Assembly: GCA_030748635.1 (NCBI GenBank)
Contig: JASMLP010000166.1
Location: forward strand, 19,087-83,086
DNA from: Planctomycetota bacterium
GTDB taxonomy: Bacteria; Planctomycetota; JACQVV01; JASMLP01
Direction: 5' to 3'
Length of the DNA stretch: 64,000 bases
The first letter of the stretch is position 1; each line of letters starts with the position of its first letter. This document shows, in pieces, positions 26,616-35,051 of this stretch. A program made the position numbers and the translations under genes. A model generated the notes under the pieces. That model saw nothing but the letters and a program-made list of their open reading frames with translations, had not been told where the DNA came from and did not search any database.

Positions 26616-28166
26616 CTATTTCTTTTTGTCCTCGTCATCCTCGTTGCGGCGAAACCAGGATGTCCGGCGCCTGGAAGATCGACGACCGGGACGTCGTCCG
26701 CGTTCACGAGAGATCCTTTTTCTCGATTCCGAGCGCCCCTCTGTGGCCTCCTCGCTATTTTCTTCCGCTGCGGGACGTAACCTTCCTGACCGCCTTGCCC
26801 CTGAGATCCCACTTTTTCGACGAATCGAGTCGTCCGGCGAGGAATCCTCACGATCCCCGGATGCTCGACGACGCCCACTCAGACGCTCCTTACGATTGCC
26901 GCGAGAGATTTGCCGGGTTTCTCCGCGCTGACGACGCCGTCCAGAAGCGCCAGACAAACGAGAACGATCTGAAACCCGTGATCGGCGACTGGAGGCACTA
27001 TCCTCGTTCCCCTCGGCAAAACCCGCGCCAGGATTTTCCCGATCGCTATCTCGAGATTCGAAGAAAGTCGCAAATGGATCTTCCCGTTCCGACCCGTACG
27101 GATTGAACTGTAGCGACCGATTCCCCTCCACCGTAGCCTCGATATCTTCAATCACCTCAGCCGGTGATTGGTACCGGACTTCTCGGTCCTTGGCCATCAT
27201 CTTCTCGATGAAGTAGTGAGTGTGACGAGCTACATCTTGGCGACGGTTCTTGAGCTTGGGACTACTCAGCCCCTCGCGGACCTGCTTGGCCATGATCTCC
27301 ATCCGGTCCTCTCCACTGAAAGGTACCTCTCCAACAATCAGATGATAGAGAGTCGCTCCTAGCGAATAGATATCGGATCGGATATCCACGTCTGTACGCC
27401 CACGTGCCTGTTCAGGAGAGATATACTGGACGGTACCACAGGTCTGATCTTCGATACCCGCCGCCTCAGGAGTAATCACCTTCGCAAAACCGAGATCGCA
27501 CAGCTTGATCTGTCCATCCCGATTGATCAGCATGTTGTCCGGTTTGATATCCCGATGGGTAATATCCTGACTGCCCAGATAATCCAGCACCCGGGCCACC
27601 TGTAAAATAATAGCCAGCGCCAATTCTTCGGGAAGAGCTCCGTGAGAGTTGATCATGCTCTGGACACTTTCGCCCTTCACATATTCCAGCGCCATGTAAT
27701 GAAATATCCCAGACCGCCCCACTTCCACTCCACGCACAAGATTTTCATGCGATAAACCGCAAAGCATCGCTCCTTCGTTTTCGAACCCGGCCACGAAAGC
27801 TTCATTCTCGGCATGATGAGGAAACAGCACTTTGATCGCAAATTGCTCCCCATCCGAATGGCGTTCGGCCAGAAATACCGTGGCCATTCCCCCCCGACCG
27901 ATTTTTTCCAGAAGCGTGTAACCCTCGATGGCGCAACGATCACGCTCCTTGTCCAGATTGAACGCGACCCCATCTCCGGACTGCAAAAATATGATCTGCC
28001 GACGTGTCAAATATTTCTGGTTATAAAGAATCTGTACGAGGTTTACCTTCGATCCTTCTTCAGCTAGGGCCATTTGACGGTCCATGCACTCCTGAACCCT
28101 TTCCTGGGTTGTGAAGCCCTGCTGTACGGCCTTGACCGCCAAAACCATCTCCGCCTTGGTCGCCAC
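26616..28166 (-). CDS. Hanks-type Ser/Thr kinase with basic Arg/Ser-rich tail
   Basis: 516 residues from GTG at 28166, with GGAG five bases upstream. N terminus (MATKAEMVLAVKAVQQGFT, LVQILYNQKYLTRRQI) is the helical domain shared with the other kinases here. The kinase domain (about 83-345) has IGRGGMATVFLAE, FAIKVLFP, HRDIKPDNMLI, DLG and GTVQYISPEQA. No transmembrane helix is seen, so it is probably cytoplasmic. The last about 150 residues are disordered, dense in Arg, Ser and Glu (SRRSRVSDRSR, GRRRQRGETR, RRPGRRSSRRRTSWFRR), and end in DEDKKK. Such a tail could bind nucleic acid or be a phosphorylation target. It is convergent with the MBL-like gene with one base between them. Confidence 0.88.
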   Translation of the reverse strand: MATKAEMVLAVKAVQQGFTTQERVQECMDRQMALAEEGSKVNLVQILYNQKYLTRRQIIFLQSGDGVAFNLDKERDRCAIEGYTLLEKIGRGGMATVFLAERHSDGEQFAIKVLFPHHAENEAFVAGFENEGAMLCGLSHENLVRGVEVGRSGIFHYMALEYVKGESVQSMINSHGALPEELALAIILQVARVLDYLGSQDITHRDIKPDNMLINRDGQIKLCDLGFAKVITPEAAGIEDQTCGTVQYISPEQARGRTDVDIRSDIYSLGATLYHLIVGEVPFSGEDRMEIMAKQVREGLSSPKLKNRRQDVARHTHYFIEKMMAKDREVRYQSPAEVIEDIEATVEGNRSLQFNPYGSEREDPFATFFESRDSDRENPGAGFAEGNEDSASSRRSRVSDRSRLSGASGRRRQRGETRQISRGNRKERLSGRRRASGDREDSSPDDSIRRKSGISGARRSGRLRPAAEENSEEATEGRSESRKRISRERGRRPGRRSSRRRTSWFRRNEDDEDKKK

Positions 28167-28570
28167 CGCTTCTCCGGTCGATCAAAAGAGGATCAGTTTC
28201 CCGGTCGATTCACGAAGAAACTCTCTTCCTGCCACCCGGGAATAACTAAAAAGTTTACCATGCTCCGAGAGGGTCGCAAAGACGCAACGCCTGATAAAGA
28301 CCGATCGAGTCCGAATCCGAAATTCCCGCCACTCCCCCCAAAAAGGCGCCCCCACGAACGGCCTCTTTGTACACCCAGCGGCCCAGGCGAAATCGCTGAA
28401 ATACCGCATTTTCGACAAATTGCCCGCCTCCTTCCTTTCGCCCGCAGGAATGCCTCTTCTTCCCTTAAGAGGGCATTCCGATCTCGCATTCTTACTGGTA
28501 GGATACCCAACTTCCCAGATCTTCCTCACCAGACGGAATGTCTCCTTGGCTACCAAATAAGGACTTCTGC
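28167..28570. other. Divergent intergenic region
   Basis: About 400 bases between the kinase (minus) and the fatty-acid oxidation gene (plus). It holds an imperfect hairpin near its right side (listed separately) and no convincing coding frame. No clear -35/-10 pair was identified on either strand. Confidence 0.5.
28447..28479 (+). promoter_or_regulatory. 12-base-pair hairpin in the leader of the HCDH-ECH gene
   Basis: Arms GGAATGCCTCTT and AAGAGGGCATTCC pair along their full length with one bulged base, around an 8-base pyrimidine loop. It ends about 90 bases before the start codon and has no T-run after it, so it is more likely a leader structure or a protein-binding site than a terminator. 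Confidence 0.4.
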
Positions 28571-30601
28571 ATGACACTGTCAATCTCCGATCAATCCATT
28601 CGATGCGTTGGCATCATCGGCTCAGGCAACATTGGACCGGATATCGCCCTGCACTTCTCCAAGGTGCTTTCTCCCTACGGCACTCGAATCATCATGGTGG
28701 ACATCGTCCAAGAGGCCCTAGATTCAGGGAAAGCCAAGATGGAGAAGAAGATCGGAAAAGGCGTCGAAAGTGGCGCTTTCAAACCCAAGCAAGCCGAAAC
28801 GATGATTGAAGCGGTTTCCTGGACCACCGATTTGTCCGATCTCGGTTCCGCCAACCTCGTGATCGAAGCCGCGTCTGAAGATCTCGGTCTCAAACAAAAA
28901 ATCTTCGGAGATCTGGAAGAAATCGTTTCTGAAAAAACAATTTTCGCATCCAATTCCAGCCACCTCGAACCGGAACGTATATTCGCCAAACTGACACATC
29001 CTCGACGCAGTATGGTCGTGCACTACTTCTTCCCGGCCGAGCGAAACCCTCTGGTTGAAGTGGTTCCCAGCAATATGACCGATCCAGAACTTACCCGCTC
29101 GATACTTCACTTTTACGAGGACATCGGCAAAGTTCCTCTGCAGATCGGCAGTCGATACGGCTATGCGGTGGACCCGATCTTCGAAGGTATCTTTCAAGCC
29201 GCACTTCTTGCCGTGGAAGAAGGGCTAGGAGATCACAAACAGGTCGACCACGTCGCCACTCAGACCCTCGGTCTTGGCGTGGGCCCGTTCACAGCCATGA
29301 ATCTCACCGGTGGCACCCCGCTCACATTCCAGGGGCTACAAGGTTATCACGAAAAAATCATGCCCTGGTACCAACCACCCCGCTCGATGGCGCAACAGAT
29401 TGAAACCGGCCAACCCTGGCCTGCAGCGGGCCGAAGCGAAGTCATTGATATTGATGATCAAGCTCGACAAGCGATCGGAAATGATCTCCTGGGCGCTTTC
29501 TTCGGCATGGCTTGCGAAGTGATCGACTCAGGTATCACAAACCTGAGCGACCTGGAATTGGCCATCGAATTGGGCCTGGTCATGCAAGGTCCATTCTCTC
29601 TGATGAATCAGGTCGGCATCCAACGTTCGCTCGAGTTGGTAGAGAACTATGCAAGAAAACACGACGGCTTCACGGTTTCGGAGTCACTCCGCAAACAGGC
29701 AGCATCGGGCTCTCCCTGGGAAATCGGGGTCGTCTTCCGAGAGGACCATGGAGATGTCGCCGTAGTGACCATACGACGCCCGAAGGTTCTCAATGCACTC
29801 AATCCTCAGGTCATGCACCAGATGCATACGATTTTCGAGGAGATCGCCGCGGACGATTCAATTTCGGGAGCCGTCCTGACCGGTTACGGACGCAAGGCAT
29901 TTGTATCGGGTGCGGACATCACGGTTCTCGCGACATTTTCTGGACCGGAGGGGCCGAGTAAAGCCGAAGAGCTTTCCTGCCGAGACCAGGGGATCATCGA
30001 TTTTATCGAGGATCTCCAGAAACCGGTCGTCTGCGCCTATAACGGATTGGCGTTCGGAGGAGGAAATGAACTTGCCATGGGTTGTCACGCTCGCATCGCG
30101 TCCAAAGGCATGCGCATTCTCGCCGGCCAACCTGAACCCAACCTGGGCATTATCCCCGGAGCCGGAGGCACTCAGCGCCTTCCGAGACTGATCGGAATGG
30201 AACCCGCATGGAAAATGCTTCGCGATGCCAAACCGATCTCCTCTTCCATTGCGCTCGAATTCGGACTTATTCTGGAAGAGGTCGAAGGGGATCTTATCGA
30301 ATCAGCCATCGACATTGTTCGACAATGCGCTTCTGGAGAACGCACCCTCACCCCGATCCCACGAGAGCCGATTTCCGTTCCAGAATCACTCCCAGATATC
30401 GACATCGGGCACTTATCCCAAAAGATCGACGAAATCCTTCAGGCCACCATTCTGGAAGGAGCTGCCATGTCTTTGCGTGACGGACTGGCGCTCGAACAGA
30501 AACGGTTCGGTGAATGCTTTAAGACCCAGGATGGCCAAATCGGTCTGAGTAACTTCATCGAGAACGGCCCACGAGTTCCGGCAAAATTCACTCACGCCTG
30601 A
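28571..30601 (+). CDS. 3-hydroxyacyl-CoA dehydrogenase / enoyl-CoA hydratase fusion
   Basis: About 676 residues. ATG at 28571 is preceded by AAGGA at seven bases; an in-frame ATG at 28538 lacks one. Residues 1-380 are 3-hydroxyacyl-CoA dehydrogenase: VGIIGSGNIGPDIA is the NAD site, and SNSSH and VVHYFFPAERNPLVEVV carry the catalytic Ser and His. Residues about 390-570 are an enoyl-CoA hydratase: AFVSGADI, FGGGNELAMG with the first catalytic Glu, and EPNLGIIPGAGGTQRLPRL with the second. The domain order is the reverse of FadB/FadJ. It would catalyse the hydration and NAD-dependent oxidation steps of beta-oxidation or of a reductive C4 pathway. No thiolase or acyl-CoA dehydrogenase gene is nearby. 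Confidence 0.92.
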   Translation: MTLSISDQSIRCVGIIGSGNIGPDIALHFSKVLSPYGTRIIMVDIVQEALDSGKAKMEKKIGKGVESGAFKPKQAETMIEAVSWTTDLSDLGSANLVIEAASEDLGLKQKIFGDLEEIVSEKTIFASNSSHLEPERIFAKLTHPRRSMVVHYFFPAERNPLVEVVPSNMTDPELTRSILHFYEDIGKVPLQIGSRYGYAVDPIFEGIFQAALLAVEEGLGDHKQVDHVATQTLGLGVGPFTAMNLTGGTPLTFQGLQGYHEKIMPWYQPPRSMAQQIETGQPWPAAGRSEVIDIDDQARQAIGNDLLGAFFGMACEVIDSGITNLSDLELAIELGLVMQGPFSLMNQVGIQRSLELVENYARKHDGFTVSESLRKQAASGSPWEIGVVFREDHGDVAVVTIRRPKVLNALNPQVMHQMHTIFEEIAADDSISGAVLTGYGRKAFVSGADITVLATFSGPEGPSKAEELSCRDQGIIDFIEDLQKPVVCAYNGLAFGGGNELAMGCHARIASKGMRILAGQPEPNLGIIPGAGGTQRLPRLIGMEPAWKMLRDAKPISSSIALEFGLILEEVEGDLIESAIDIVRQCASGERTLTPIPREPISVPESLPDIDIGHLSQKIDEILQATILEGAAMSLRDGLALEQKRFGECFKTQDGQIGLSNFIENGPRVPAKFTHA

Positions 30602-30682
30602 GCCCTCAGCCCAAAAGTCCATCGATACGACCGACTCAGGTTTCGGTGCGGACCAGGCGTGGACAGTCCGCTCGAAGCGAAC

Positions 30683-32095
30683 TCAGCGTATGACTTTCCG
30701 GGAAAAAGAGACGATAAATAATCCCAAAAGGAGCATCCCGGAAAGGCCTTCAAGGGTCAAAGCGACCGCCAACCAACCGTCTACATCCTTGGCCAGAGCG
30801 TCGAACCCACTCACAAAAGCGGATGTGGAACCGATCAATGCGGTGGCCACGGCATCGACCTTGGACGAACCGGTCAACCGATACGTTTTCAAACTCGCCC
30901 TAACCTGTTCCCCAGAGTCGTAACCAGGTACTCCATGCGTGATCAACGGAAGGCAATACACCATGGCAAAGAACAGAATAACGAGGACTGCGGACAACAA
31001 CACTCGCATCGGCATGGTTCCGTAGCCACACCCTTTGTCAAAAATCAGCCACTCCAGAAAACGGCCAACGGAGCCCAAAACTCCACCTTCGCCCCGATCC
31101 CTCCGGGCCCTCCATGAGGCCTGTTTAAAACGGTAATAGGCCCAATCTTCTTCATCCAACCAATTCAGTCGGGCGAAGTTATTCTTGAGAATTCCATATT
31201 CTTCGGCCGCTGTCGCATGGTCCTCTTCCGCTTCCGATGCAAGTCGCCCGGCAAGTTGTTGAGGTCGAATCAATAGCGCTTGAGGGATTGAATTCCAGAA
31301 CCGAAAGTTCGCGCTGGGCTCGAGTTTCAAGTCCTGTAGATAGGAAAAGTCGTGAAGCTTGGCCTTCTGGAGATCGAAACACCCCCCCAAACTGGTGCCC
31401 TCCAGAGTCAGCTTCTTTTGAATATTGACACCCCGTAGTAGGCAATCCTTTCGGATGAAAGAATTCCGAAATACCACACCTTCTTCAAACTGTATCGATC
31501 GTAAGTCCAGATGATCCTCCCAGGTGCATCGAGAAAAATCGACCCAACCTCGAGCCCGAGAATCCCATCCATCATGCAACCCTTCGAAGACGCACTGATC
31601 AAAAACCGTACGATCAGAAAACAGACAATTACGGGTCCGAAAAGCCCCTCCGACCCGCAGGCTCTGAAAGCGGACTGAGGGGCCCCTGAATTCACAACGG
31701 ATGAAATCCACTCCCTTTTCGAACTGAGCACCTCGAAACGTCGTACGCTCCAGGAGACAGTTCTTGAAAATCACCTTCTCTTTGAACCGACATCCGGTAA
31801 AGACGCATCTCTGCAACTCACATTCGTCGAAACGCAATTCTCCCTCGAAAACCTTTTTCTTCATCGAAAAGCGAACCAAGGTCTCCCCCTCGAAGGAACC
31901 TCCCGTCCGAATACGTTCATACAATACCTTGGCAACCGGACCGGTTGGACGAAAGCGACGAGTATCCAGCTCCTCTTCCAGCGCAGGTCCAACCTGTCCA
32001 TCCCCCTCCTCATCCCTCATGCGAGGCAAGGCGGAATCGGACCAATCCTCGTCAGCAGTCGACGGATTATCTTCAGGCGAGTGAGTGTCGCTCAT
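30683..32095 (-). CDS. Pentapeptide-repeat-like protein with two-helix channel-like C terminus
   Basis: About 470 residues from ATG at 32095 with AGGAG eight bases before it; longer in-frame starts have no support. After an acidic N terminus, residues about 70-270 are beta-helix repeats of pentapeptide type with regular Phe/Leu/Cys spacing (FDECELQRCVFTGCRFKEK, FKNCLLERTTFRGAQFEKG). After a linker come two membrane helices (VLLSAVLVILFFAMVYCL and LSGMLLLGLFIVSFSRK) flanking a loop, the layout of a two-helix ion channel. The loop reads FVSGFDALA where potassium channels have TVGYGD or TLGFGD, so selectivity is probably altered. It overlaps the upstream hydrolase gene by 23 bases. Confidence 0.72.
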   Translation of the reverse strand: MSDTHSPEDNPSTADEDWSDSALPRMRDEEGDGQVGPALEEELDTRRFRPTGPVAKVLYERIRTGGSFEGETLVRFSMKKKVFEGELRFDECELQRCVFTGCRFKEKVIFKNCLLERTTFRGAQFEKGVDFIRCEFRGPSVRFQSLRVGGAFRTRNCLFSDRTVFDQCVFEGLHDGWDSRARGWVDFSRCTWEDHLDLRSIQFEEGVVFRNSFIRKDCLLRGVNIQKKLTLEGTSLGGCFDLQKAKLHDFSYLQDLKLEPSANFRFWNSIPQALLIRPQQLAGRLASEAEEDHATAAEEYGILKNNFARLNWLDEEDWAYYRFKQASWRARRDRGEGGVLGSVGRFLEWLIFDKGCGYGTMPMRVLLSAVLVILFFAMVYCLPLITHGVPGYDSGEQVRASLKTYRLTGSSKVDAVATALIGSTSAFVSGFDALAKDVDGWLAVALTLEGLSGMLLLGLFIVSFSRKVIR

Positions 32096-33131
32096 GGATC
32101 CGACTCCTTTCCGGAAGTTCGGCGTGGGTATTTGGGAAATAGGATCTGGCCTCTTCGAGAAGTACATCGTACCGTCCCCGGTAGCGAGTCGCAAAATGAA
32201 TGAGCATGAGTTGATCCACTCCGGCGTCTGCAGCCAGTCCGGCAACCTGCTCGGTTGTCATGTGCCCATACTTTTCCGCCTTGACCTCCTGACCGACCGC
32301 GTAGTACGAATCCCCATAGAGACGCCACGCGCCTTCTACCAGTTCAACCAGACGAGGGTACGTTTGACGATCAACCCGAGTATCGGTCACAAATCCGATC
32401 CGACGAGCTTTCTCGAAGGTAAAATACCCGTCGAGTAACGTCTTCAGCGCAAAACGTCCTCCTTCGCCATCCACTGGCAGCTCCCGAGCTCTAGAATCCT
32501 TTGGCTTTCTGACCTCTTCGAGCACCCTTTTCACCCAGGGGCCGGGACGTAAAACTCCCCCCCGAGCCTTGGTCGGATCGAAACGATATCCTCTCTTGAT
32601 ATCAACCGCATAACTCACACAGGGAACCGTATGACTCGCTAGAGCAAATCGAACCCGACACTCCGGATTCTCCAGGATCACACTCCCGATTCCCGGAGAA
32701 TGACGGGCCAGATCTCGTCGAACAAATCCCTCCTGGCAATCAAATGATGCCCGCGAACCACTCTCCTCAGGTGTCCCCAGTTCCAGCACTTCATAGCGTA
32801 CCTTCATGAACGGAAACCGGTGGTGCACGTACGCTCCAAGCTTTTTTTCAACTGCCCCTATCGTGCCTACCGGCCCACAAACATAGACCGTTTTTTCTCG
32901 ATCGATGGTGGATCGAAGAATCCGATCAAAGCCGACAAAATGGTCCATGTGCAGATGAGTTAGCAAAACCATACCGATATCCCGGACCTCAACGGGATCG
33001 AGCCGATGTAACTCTCCGGCATCGAATTGAACCGCATTGTCTTGTCCTGGGAAATCCAGGTACACAGCAGGATCCCCAGCCGATCCATTGACCAGTCGTA
33101 ACGCACTAACCGGATCTTTACTATGCCTCAC
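32073..33131 (-). CDS. RNase Z-like metallo-beta-lactamase hydrolase
   Basis: 352 residues from GTG at 33131, with AAGGAG eight bases upstream. Motif LLTHLHMDHFVGFD is the complete HxHxDH zinc site. FALASHTVPCVSYAV, GFVTDTR and LMLIHFATRYRG correspond to the later His, Asp and His ligands in the RNase Z/ElaC group, and HMTTEQVAGLAADAGV is typical of that group. RNase Z matures tRNA 3' ends, but paralogues have other phosphodiesterase roles. The insertion of about 70 residues between the first two motifs (FVRRDLARHSPG to RFALKTLLDG) is larger than in ElaC. Position inside the MoxR cluster suggests a specialised role. Confidence 0.78.
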   Translation of the reverse strand: MRHSKDPVSALRLVNGSAGDPAVYLDFPGQDNAVQFDAGELHRLDPVEVRDIGMVLLTHLHMDHFVGFDRILRSTIDREKTVYVCGPVGTIGAVEKKLGAYVHHRFPFMKVRYEVLELGTPEESGSRASFDCQEGFVRRDLARHSPGIGSVILENPECRVRFALASHTVPCVSYAVDIKRGYRFDPTKARGGVLRPGPWVKRVLEEVRKPKDSRARELPVDGEGGRFALKTLLDGYFTFEKARRIGFVTDTRVDRQTYPRLVELVEGAWRLYGDSYYAVGQEVKAEKYGHMTTEQVAGLAADAGVDQLMLIHFATRYRGRYDVLLEEARSYFPNTHAELPERSRIHERHSLA

Positions 33132-33197
33132 CCAAGAAACTCCTTCTGACCATTAAACAACCACGAAATACAGAACCGAAAAGCATTTTCAAGGAAG

Positions 33198-35051
33198 TCA
33201 CCGGATGAAATCCCGGGCCCACGATCGAACTTCCTGCCCGTTAAGAACATGAAAGATTCGTAACTTCTGCAGGGTTTCTCGAGAGAACATCGAAATCGGC
33301 ATGAAGAGGAGTCGCCGCCCCTGCCGACGAGCATACGCTTGCATTCTCGCCGTGGGTCGATCTTTCGAAACCAAAGTGACATATCGATCTTGACTGTGGA
33401 AAAGCGCGCTAAATACCAGGGACTCGGCCTCATCTCGAGCATGCTGAAACCTCGGATCCCTCCAGACATCCGGAATCAACTGGGGCGGATACAGAAAGGA
33501 AGCTCCCCCGTAAAAAGAACGCCCAATACCTGGCCCGACCATATCCTCCATAAAGTGGGTCGCATAAAAAGCCAGAGTCGATTCATTCTCGTGTTCCGCC
33601 AGCCAGGTCATTCGCAAGGGGTAGCGGGTTCCATCCGGATCGGGTTCGAATAGGAAGACCACCGCTCCCACCTGCCCACGTACCTGGGGTTCCTCTTTCA
33701 CATACACCTTTCCCAGATGAAGGTTCCGAATCGTTTCCCGTACATGCAAACCGTCCTTCATCGAGGACGTGAACTCCTCGGCCCGAATCTGCGATATACC
33801 CACCATCTGGAGCGCCCGATCTCGAACATATCCCGCAAGATTCTCGATCCGTTCATCCTCCGGAGGCCAGGAGCACGACTGGTAGGGATCCCAGCGAGAC
33901 TTCCACTTCTGACGCTTCTTTGGATCCGGATCCCGCCGCAACTTGAGACTCTTCCATTCTTTGGACAACCCCTGAGGGCGTCTCAAACAGGGCCGAACCT
34001 CCTCTTCCCACCGGATCTGGCGATCCGTCATCTTGACGGGTGCATCCGTTTGTTCGAAATCCAGGTAAGGGTAGTATTTGGCCAACTCCATCAATTCACG
34101 AGCAAACGTATCTCCAATCACACCCTTGGCCGCAACAGCCAATTCATATAACGAAGGGATACATCGACTCTGCACGAGACAGAGATTCCTCGCATAGGTC
34201 AAAAGAGTCTGAAACCTCTGGGGACCCACTCGAAACATATCATCAGGAAACCGGCGGCGATATTCCGTCCGTGCAGCGAGAAGAAGTTGCTTCAGATCCT
34301 CCGTGATATCTCTGCCCCCGATCTCCAGTCCGTGCCGATCCCGTTCGTATCGATAGGCGAGATAAGGCATCTCTCCGAGTATGTGATAGAGGCTTTTGGG
34401 ATCCGGTTGGGCTGTCCAGATTTTCCAGGGTGGAATCCCCGCATCGGGCACTTCCAAAATCTCTCGGCGTTTCCTGCGTTCGACCAGTCCTGGCAAAAGA
34501 TCCAATCCGAAAACGAAAAGCACCGGTTCTGGAGCCACCGAGCGCGCCAACCGAAAAACTCTGGCGGCTAGCGTGGTTTCTCGAACCGACTCACTTCCTT
34601 CATCGGGCGGCGGACCTAAGTGAGGCCAAACCGCTTGAATGTAGGGGTCTAAACCCAGTCGACCGATGACAAATTCATCGGGAAGAACCCTTTCTTTCCC
34701 CTCGAATCGCCCGACTTCCGCGTCGATGAAATGCACCGGAATCCGCCCCATTCGAGCGGATCGGATAGCCTCCACGAGCGCATCGCACGGATCGGTCGGT
34801 ATGTACACAACTCGATCGGTTTCAGGCTCCTCGTAACATACCACCGAGACATGAGGCAAACGGTCGACTGCGGCGACCACGGAACCCTCGACCGAGGCGG
34901 GCAATTCGACCGCCACCGCAGCAAAGGGGATATCCATGACCAATTGACGTGCTCGAGTGGCAAAAACCGATCGGCCGGGAATCGAGGGGAGCAGACATAA
35001 GTTTCCCCACCAAAGCCCGCCATCACGTTCGGTCCACCCGAAATCAGTCAT
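33198..35051 (-). CDS. Large protein of unknown function coupled to MoxR ATPase
   Basis: About 617 residues from ATG at 35051, overlapping the MoxR stop by 8 bases; the frame is open further upstream but that part overlaps moxR. I do not recognise the family with certainty. The N-terminal 130 residues (AAVAVELPASVEGSVVAAV, IPTDPCDALVEAIRSA, RIPVHFIDAE) have the alternating strand-helix pattern of the TraB/TIKI fold, with the Glu after AVAV, but no GxxH motif was found. The middle is Arg/Trp/Pro-rich (SCSWPPEDERIENLAGYVRD). A conserved-looking stretch is FTSSMKDGLHVRETIRNLH. The C terminus (RYVTLVSKDRPTARMQAYAR) could be a small alpha/beta domain. No membrane helix. A MoxR substrate or effector is inferred from coupling. 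Confidence 0.6.
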   Translation of the reverse strand: MTDFGWTERDGGLWWGNLCLLPSIPGRSVFATRARQLVMDIPFAAVAVELPASVEGSVVAAVDRLPHVSVVCYEEPETDRVVYIPTDPCDALVEAIRSARMGRIPVHFIDAEVGRFEGKERVLPDEFVIGRLGLDPYIQAVWPHLGPPPDEGSESVRETTLAARVFRLARSVAPEPVLFVFGLDLLPGLVERRKRREILEVPDAGIPPWKIWTAQPDPKSLYHILGEMPYLAYRYERDRHGLEIGGRDITEDLKQLLLAARTEYRRRFPDDMFRVGPQRFQTLLTYARNLCLVQSRCIPSLYELAVAAKGVIGDTFARELMELAKYYPYLDFEQTDAPVKMTDRQIRWEEEVRPCLRRPQGLSKEWKSLKLRRDPDPKKRQKWKSRWDPYQSCSWPPEDERIENLAGYVRDRALQMVGISQIRAEEFTSSMKDGLHVRETIRNLHLGKVYVKEEPQVRGQVGAVVFLFEPDPDGTRYPLRMTWLAEHENESTLAFYATHFMEDMVGPGIGRSFYGGASFLYPPQLIPDVWRDPRFQHARDEAESLVFSALFHSQDRYVTLVSKDRPTARMQAYARRQGRRLLFMPISMFSRETLQKLRIFHVLNGQEVRSWARDFIR

